Assembly: GCF_002195995.1 (NCBI RefSeq)
Contig: NZ_NHON01000062.1
Span: 1-36,854 of the forward strand
Source: Inquilinus limosus
GTDB lineage: Bacteria > Pseudomonadota > Alphaproteobacteria > DSM-16000 > Inquilinaceae
Reading direction: 5' to 3'
Length of the DNA stretch: 36,854 nucleotides
In this document: piece after piece, positions 33,004 to 36,854 of the stretch
How positions within the stretch are numbered: position 1 is the stretch's first letter
Layout of the letters: the number at the start of each line of letters is the position of its first letter
The notes under the pieces: generated by a model
Database searches by the model: none
What the model was told of the DNA's origin: nothing
Seen by the model: the letters and a program-made list of their open reading frames with translations, nothing else
Made by a program: the position numbers and the translations under genes

Positions 33004-34646
33004 CCCAGATTCCGACCTCCGGCGAAAGGCTGCTCGAGATCCGCGACCTGGCGGTGGAGTTCCGCGTGCCCGGCGGCGCGGTGCCGGCGGTGAAGGGCGT
33101 GTCGCTGCATCTCGACCGCGGCGAGACCCTGGCGCTGGTGGGCGAGAGCGGATCCGGCAAGTCGGTCACCGCCCTGTCGGTGCTGCAGCTGCTGCCCTAT
33201 CCCAGCGCCCGCCACCCCAAGGGCAGCATCCGCTATCGCGGCAAGGAGCTGCTGGGTGCGACCGAGACGGTGCTGCGCGAGGTCCGCGGCAACAAGATCG
33301 CGATGGTGTTCCAGGAGCCCATGACCTCCCTGAACCCGCTGCACACGATCGAGAAGCAGGTCGGCGAGGTGCTGTCGGTGCACAAGGGCATGGGCAAGGC
33401 CCAGTCCCGCGCCCGGGTGCTGGAGCTGCTGCGCCTGGTGGGCCTGCCGAACCCGGAGCAGCGGCTGAACGCCTATCCGCACGAGCTGTCGGGCGGCCAG
33501 CGCCAGCGGGTGATGATCGCCATGGCGCTGGCGAACGAGCCGGACATCCTGATCGCCGACGAGCCGACCACGGCGCTGGACGTCACCATCCAGGCCCAGA
33601 TCCTGGAGCTGATGCAGAGCCTGCAGCGCCGCTTCGGCATGGCGCTCCTCCTGATCACCCACGACCTGGGCGTGGTCCGCAAGATGGCGGACCGGGTCTG
33701 CGTCATGAACAAGGGCGAGATCGTCGAGGAGGGCGGGACCGAGGCGGTGTTCACCGCGCCGCGGCACCCCTACACCCAGCGCCTGCTGGCGTCGGAGCCG
33801 AAGGGCGACCCGGCGCCGCCCCCGGGCGATGCCCGCACCGTGGTGGCGGCCAGCGAGATCAAGGTCTGGTTCCCGATCAAGGCCGGCGTGCTGCGCCGCA
33901 CGGTCGACCATGTGAAGGCGGTGGACGGCATCGACGTCACGGTGCGCGAGGGCCACACGGTCGGCGTGGTCGGCGAGAGCGGGTCGGGCAAGACCACGCT
34001 CGGCCTCGCCTTGCTGCGCCTGATCTCGAGCCAGGGGTCGATCCGCTACGGCCAGAAGGAGCTGCAAGGCCTGCAGTTCCGCGACATGCGCCCGCTGCGG
34101 CGCGAGATGCAGATCGTCTTCCAGGACCCCTACGGCTCGCTCAGCCCGCGGATGTCGATCTCGGAGATCATCGAGGAGGGGCTGCAGGTGCACCGCATCG
34201 GCGGTTCCGCGGCCGAGCGCGAGCGGATGATCGTCGCGGCGCTGGAGGAGGTCGGCCTCGACCCCGCCAGCCGGCACCGCTATCCGCACGAATTCTCCGG
34301 CGGCCAGCGCCAGCGCGTCGCCATCGCCCGGGCGATGGTGCTGAAGCCGAAATTCGTGGTGCTGGACGAGCCGACGTCGGCGCTGGACATGTCGGTCCAG
34401 GCCCAGATCGTCGACCTGCTGCGCGGGCTGCAGGAGAAGCACCGCCTGGCCTATCTGTTCATCAGCCACGACCTGAAGGTGGTGCGCGCCCTGTCGGACG
34501 AGGTGATCGTGATGAAGAACGGCAAGGTGGTCGAGCACGGGTCGGCGGCGCAGATCTTCGACGCCCCGCAGCACCCCTACACCCAGGCGCTGCTGAAGGC
34601 CGCGCTGGAGCTCAAGGCGGCCGATACGGCGGACGTGGCGGTTTAG
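33000..34646 (+). CDS. yejF: Peptide/microcin C ABC transporter ATPase YejF (two ATPase domains)
   Basis: This cytosolic ATPase has 548 residues and two fused nucleotide-binding domains. Domain 1: Walker A GESGSGKS (48-55), signature LSGGQRQR (163-170), Walker B ILIADEP (183-189) and switch H221. Domain 2: Walker A GESGSGKT (325-332), signature FSGGQRQR (432-439), Walker B VVLDEP (453-458) and switch H490. The OppD/F-type C-terminal extensions (RHPYTQRLL and QHPYTQALL) are present after each domain. All key residues are intact, so both sites should be active. It energises YejB/YejE. It ends the operon and is followed by an inverted pair of palindromic repeats. Confidence 0.96.
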   Translation: MTQIPTSGERLLEIRDLAVEFRVPGGAVPAVKGVSLHLDRGETLALVGESGSGKSVTALSVLQLLPYPSARHPKGSIRYRGKELLGATETVLREVRGNKIAMVFQEPMTSLNPLHTIEKQVGEVLSVHKGMGKAQSRARVLELLRLVGLPNPEQRLNAYPHELSGGQRQRVMIAMALANEPDILIADEPTTALDVTIQAQILELMQSLQRRFGMALLLITHDLGVVRKMADRVCVMNKGEIVEEGGTEAVFTAPRHPYTQRLLASEPKGDPAPPPGDARTVVAASEIKVWFPIKAGVLRRTVDHVKAVDGIDVTVREGHTVGVVGESGSGKTTLGLALLRLISSQGSIRYGQKELQGLQFRDMRPLRREMQIVFQDPYGSLSPRMSISEIIEEGLQVHRIGGSAAERERMIVAALEEVGLDPASRHRYPHEFSGGQRQRVAIARAMVLKPKFVVLDEPTSALDMSVQAQIVDLLRGLQEKHRLAYLFISHDLKVVRALSDEVIVMKNGKVVEHGSAAQIFDAPQHPYTQALLKAALELKAADTADVAV

Positions 34647-34705
34647 AGCGGGAGGAGTTTGGGCCGGATCGGGTCAAGCCGATCATGCCAAGTTGATGGA
34701 TTTTT

Positions 34706-34836
34706 GCCTCTCCCGCTTGCGGGAGAGGTCGGAGACGCGAAGCGGCTCCGGGTGAGGGGATTTTGTCGAGGCCGGGATCAGCCCTCACCCGGTCTCGCTG
34801 ACGCGAGCCCGACCTCTCCCGCCAAGCGGGAGAGGC
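34706..34836. repeat. GC-rich palindromic repeats, inverted pair (copies 3 and 4)
   Basis: Copy 3 (34706-34760) reads GCCTCTCCCGC/GCGGGAGAGG hairpin, a short GACGCGAAGCGGCTC region and GGGTGAGGGG. Copy 4 (34782-34836) is its inverted counterpart: CCCTCACCC, then a GCTGACGCGAGC stem and the CTCTCCCGC/GCGGGAGAG hairpin. They face each other across about 21 bases. The pair fills most of the 236-bp gap between the convergent yejF and radical SAM genes. The strong hairpins followed by little T-richness might also block transcription from either side. No gene is seen in the rest of the gap. Confidence 0.85.
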
Positions 34837-34882
34837 AACACGCGAAGACGCTCGATATCGTATCAGCCCTTGCCTGTCCTGA

Positions 34883-36667
34883 TCACCCCACCGCGGCGAT
34901 GTCCTGCGGCGGCGGGGCCGCCGGTTTCCCATGCGCCCGGGCCGCGGCGGCGCGGGCGCCCTGGGTCACCGAGAACATCTCCAGCGTGTCCAGCTCTTCC
35001 TCGCTCACCGGAGTCAGCGCCAGGTCGCGATAGGCCTTGCGGTCCGGGTCGGCCTTGATCCGCCGACGGACCTGGTTGAAGCGCCACCACAGCCGCGCCA
35101 TCGCCCAGTGCTTGCCCACCGTCTCGCCGGCATAGCGCAGATAGAACGGCAGCGCGGGCTCGATCGGCAGGCCCGGGCGGCGCTGTGTCCGCACCTTGCG
35201 GCGCAGATAGCCGCCCTCGAGCGGATGCAGCCCCTCGACATTGATGCAGGTGGTGAACCACAGCAGCAGGAACAGGATCTTGCCGACGCTGATTCCGGTG
35301 GCCGCCGCCCGGCGCATCACCGTCTCCATATGCTCGGGCGAGTAGTAGGTCTGCCAGGCCAGCTTGTAGGCCCGCTGCCACTCCTCGCGCGACATCATCG
35401 CGTGGCCGGTGGTGACGTGGTTCAGGTCGTAGCGGTTCAGGTCGGGATCCATCGGGATGCCGGCCTGGAACAGGGTCTTGTGGTCCTCCGACCCCGGCAG
35501 CGGCGTCAGGAAGAAGAACTCCAGCAGGTCGACCGGCAGCTCGCGCTGGATGATGCCGATGTCGCGGACGATGCTCTCCGGCGTGTCGGTCGGGAAGCCC
35601 AGGATGTAGCCGGCATAGGTCATGGCGCCGACCGCCTTCCAGGCCAGCAGCATCTTGCGGTACTCGGTGATCTTGTTCTGCCGCTTCTTGGCGCCGACCA
35701 GGCTGTCCGGGTTGATGTTCTCCAGCCCGATGAACACCCGGGTCACCCCCGCCCTGCCCGCCTTCTCGATGAAGTGCGGGATGCGGTGGCACATGGTGTC
35801 GACCTGGATGATCATCCGGAACGACAGCTTCTCTCGCTCGCGCAGCTCGATCAGCCGGTCGAAGATCGGCTCCCAGTCCTTGTTGCGCGCGAAATTGTCG
35901 TCGGTGATGAAGAATCGGCTGATGCCGCTCTTCACGTTCTCGCGGATGATCTGCTCGACATCGTCGGGCGACCGACGGCGCGACTTGCGGCCCTGGACGT
36001 TGATGATGGTGCAGAAGGAGCACTGGAACGGGCAGCCGCGGCCGGCATCGAAGCTGCTGTGCTGGCCGGCGGTGCGGCGCACCCGCGCGATCGGCAGCAC
36101 CGGCATCGGCACGCCTTCGATGTTCGGCAGGTCGTCCATGAAGTTGTAGAGTGGCTTGAGCCGGTTGGCGAAGGCGTCGACCAGCACCTCGTCCAGCCGC
36201 CCCTCGGCCTCGCCGGCGAACAGCGAGATGCCCAGCGCCTGCGCCTCCGCCACCTCCGGCTGCAGGCCGGGCAGCATGGCGATGGTGCCGGAGACGTGGA
36301 AGCCGCCGATGCCGACCTGCAGCCCCGCCGCCCGCAGCGGCCGGGCGATGTCGACCGCCCGCGGGAACTGGTTCGACTGCACCCCGACCAGCGCCACCAT
36401 CCCGGACCCGGCCTTCCGGATCCGGCGGATGATCGCGTCCGGGCGGACCCTTGTGTTGGTCTCGTCGATCGCGGTGATGACGATGTCGACGTCGGGGCCG
36501 AGGATCTTCCGCTCGGCGCTGTCACGGGCCAAGCCGTACAGCACCGCCAGTGTGTTCGACGGGATCGCCGACCGCAGCCATTGGATGACGTAGCCGTCGT
36601 CGTCGTAATGCGACGGCTTGATCAGAATCAGTTCGAAAATCCGCCTCGCGCTCGTCCCAACCGCCAT
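34883..36667 (-). CDS. B12-binding-domain radical SAM protein
   Basis: The protein has 594 residues. An N-terminal cobalamin-binding-like domain (about 55-165) contains VALVGVQSNQFPRAVDIA and GIGGFHVSG. It lacks the DxHxxG motif of base-off B12 proteins. The radical SAM domain (about 205-440) has the cluster motif C212-x3-C216-x2-C219 (GCPFQCSFC) and the later GYILGFPTDTPES. The C-terminal region (about 470-594) has one hydrophobic segment (GKILFLLLWFTTCINV) and basic stretches, so it may sit at the membrane. Such enzymes do methylations or complex rearrangements, and some act on lipids such as hopanoids; the substrate here is unknown. Start 36667 (MAVGTSARRIF) is chosen over an upstream ATG at 36790 because family-like sequence begins there. 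It stands alone on its strand. Confidence 0.9.
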   Translation of the reverse strand: MAVGTSARRIFELILIKPSHYDDDGYVIQWLRSAIPSNTLAVLYGLARDSAERKILGPDVDIVITAIDETNTRVRPDAIIRRIRKAGSGMVALVGVQSNQFPRAVDIARPLRAAGLQVGIGGFHVSGTIAMLPGLQPEVAEAQALGISLFAGEAEGRLDEVLVDAFANRLKPLYNFMDDLPNIEGVPMPVLPIARVRRTAGQHSSFDAGRGCPFQCSFCTIINVQGRKSRRRSPDDVEQIIRENVKSGISRFFITDDNFARNKDWEPIFDRLIELREREKLSFRMIIQVDTMCHRIPHFIEKAGRAGVTRVFIGLENINPDSLVGAKKRQNKITEYRKMLLAWKAVGAMTYAGYILGFPTDTPESIVRDIGIIQRELPVDLLEFFFLTPLPGSEDHKTLFQAGIPMDPDLNRYDLNHVTTGHAMMSREEWQRAYKLAWQTYYSPEHMETVMRRAAATGISVGKILFLLLWFTTCINVEGLHPLEGGYLRRKVRTQRRPGLPIEPALPFYLRYAGETVGKHWAMARLWWRFNQVRRRIKADPDRKAYRDLALTPVSEEELDTLEMFSVTQGARAAAARAHGKPAAPPPQDIAAVG

Positions 36668-36854
36668 TTCGGGCGTCCCCTGCCGGGTCTTGCTGATTCT
36701 GAATACCACGGATGAGATCGACAAGCGCCATCGTGGCCGTGGTGCTATATTCGGCGGGCGCGGGCGACCTCGTGGCGAAGAGCGGGGCACCGGCTGCGAG
36801 TTCCGTCAGGCCGCCTGATCATTCGTGCCTGGCCGGATTGAGGCGCTCGCGCAC

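Noticed and set aside
32616-34574. 652-residue minus strand frame antisense to yejF
   Set aside because: yejF is certain from two complete ATPase domains; the antisense frame shows no recognisable domain.
36668-36854. Short + strand open frame at the right edge
   Set aside because: It has no ribosome site and no family features, and overlaps the upstream region of the radical SAM gene; I see nothing supportable in this stretch.

Overview
This is a GC-rich (about 70%) chromosomal segment of an alphaproteobacterium, most likely a Rhodospirillales member of the Inquilinus/Azospirillum type. That placement is an inference. It rests on codon use, on the SRP RNA gene upstream of dnaX, on the pheA-kdsB pair beside a membrane-anchored CycM-type cytochrome, and on the number of solute-binding-protein transport systems.

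Layout. The left part (1-6.5 kb) is housekeeping: dapE and a small membrane protein face a leftward block dnaX-ybaB-fmt-truA, with an LprI-type periplasmic protein and the SRP RNA gene (ffs) upstream of dnaX. From 6.5 to 9.9 kb lies a leftward catabolic cluster (cupin dioxygenase, MFS carrier, SDR dehydrogenase, IclR regulator). Two tandem IclR-like palindromes sit just upstream of the cupin gene. From 10 to 12.2 kb an MFS carrier and an AraC-type regulator are divergent, in the NimT/NimR arrangement. From 12.2 to 17.5 kb the content is accessory: a large RTX protein with seven N-terminal repeats (a possible beta-propeller), an orphan ferric-chelate-binding protein with an iron-box-like upstream site, a dispersed palindromic repeat, and two unrecognised genes that share a degenerate kinase-like C-terminal motif. 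An amidase follows.

From 19.3 to 22.3 kb there is a complete tripartite tricarboxylate transporter (tctC-tctB-tctA). A 190-bp nested inverted-repeat element lies between tctC and the divergent nudC. Next come a Phd/VapC-type toxin-antitoxin pair, pheA-kdsB, and the cytochrome gene with a clear terminator. The right part (26.9-34.6 kb) is a five-gene yej-type peptide ABC transporter operon with two tandem solute-binding proteins, then a B12-binding radical SAM gene.

Three places carry a GC-rich intergenic palindromic repeat of one family (left edge, 19.1 kb, 34.7 kb). The elements most worth a second look are the paired kinase-like genes, the 190-bp inverted-repeat element, the tandem IclR-like operators, the RTX/propeller protein and the low-GC patch inside the second solute-binding gene. 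No phage, CRISPR array, transposase or secondary-metabolite cluster is visible. I found no clear case of a wholly new system.
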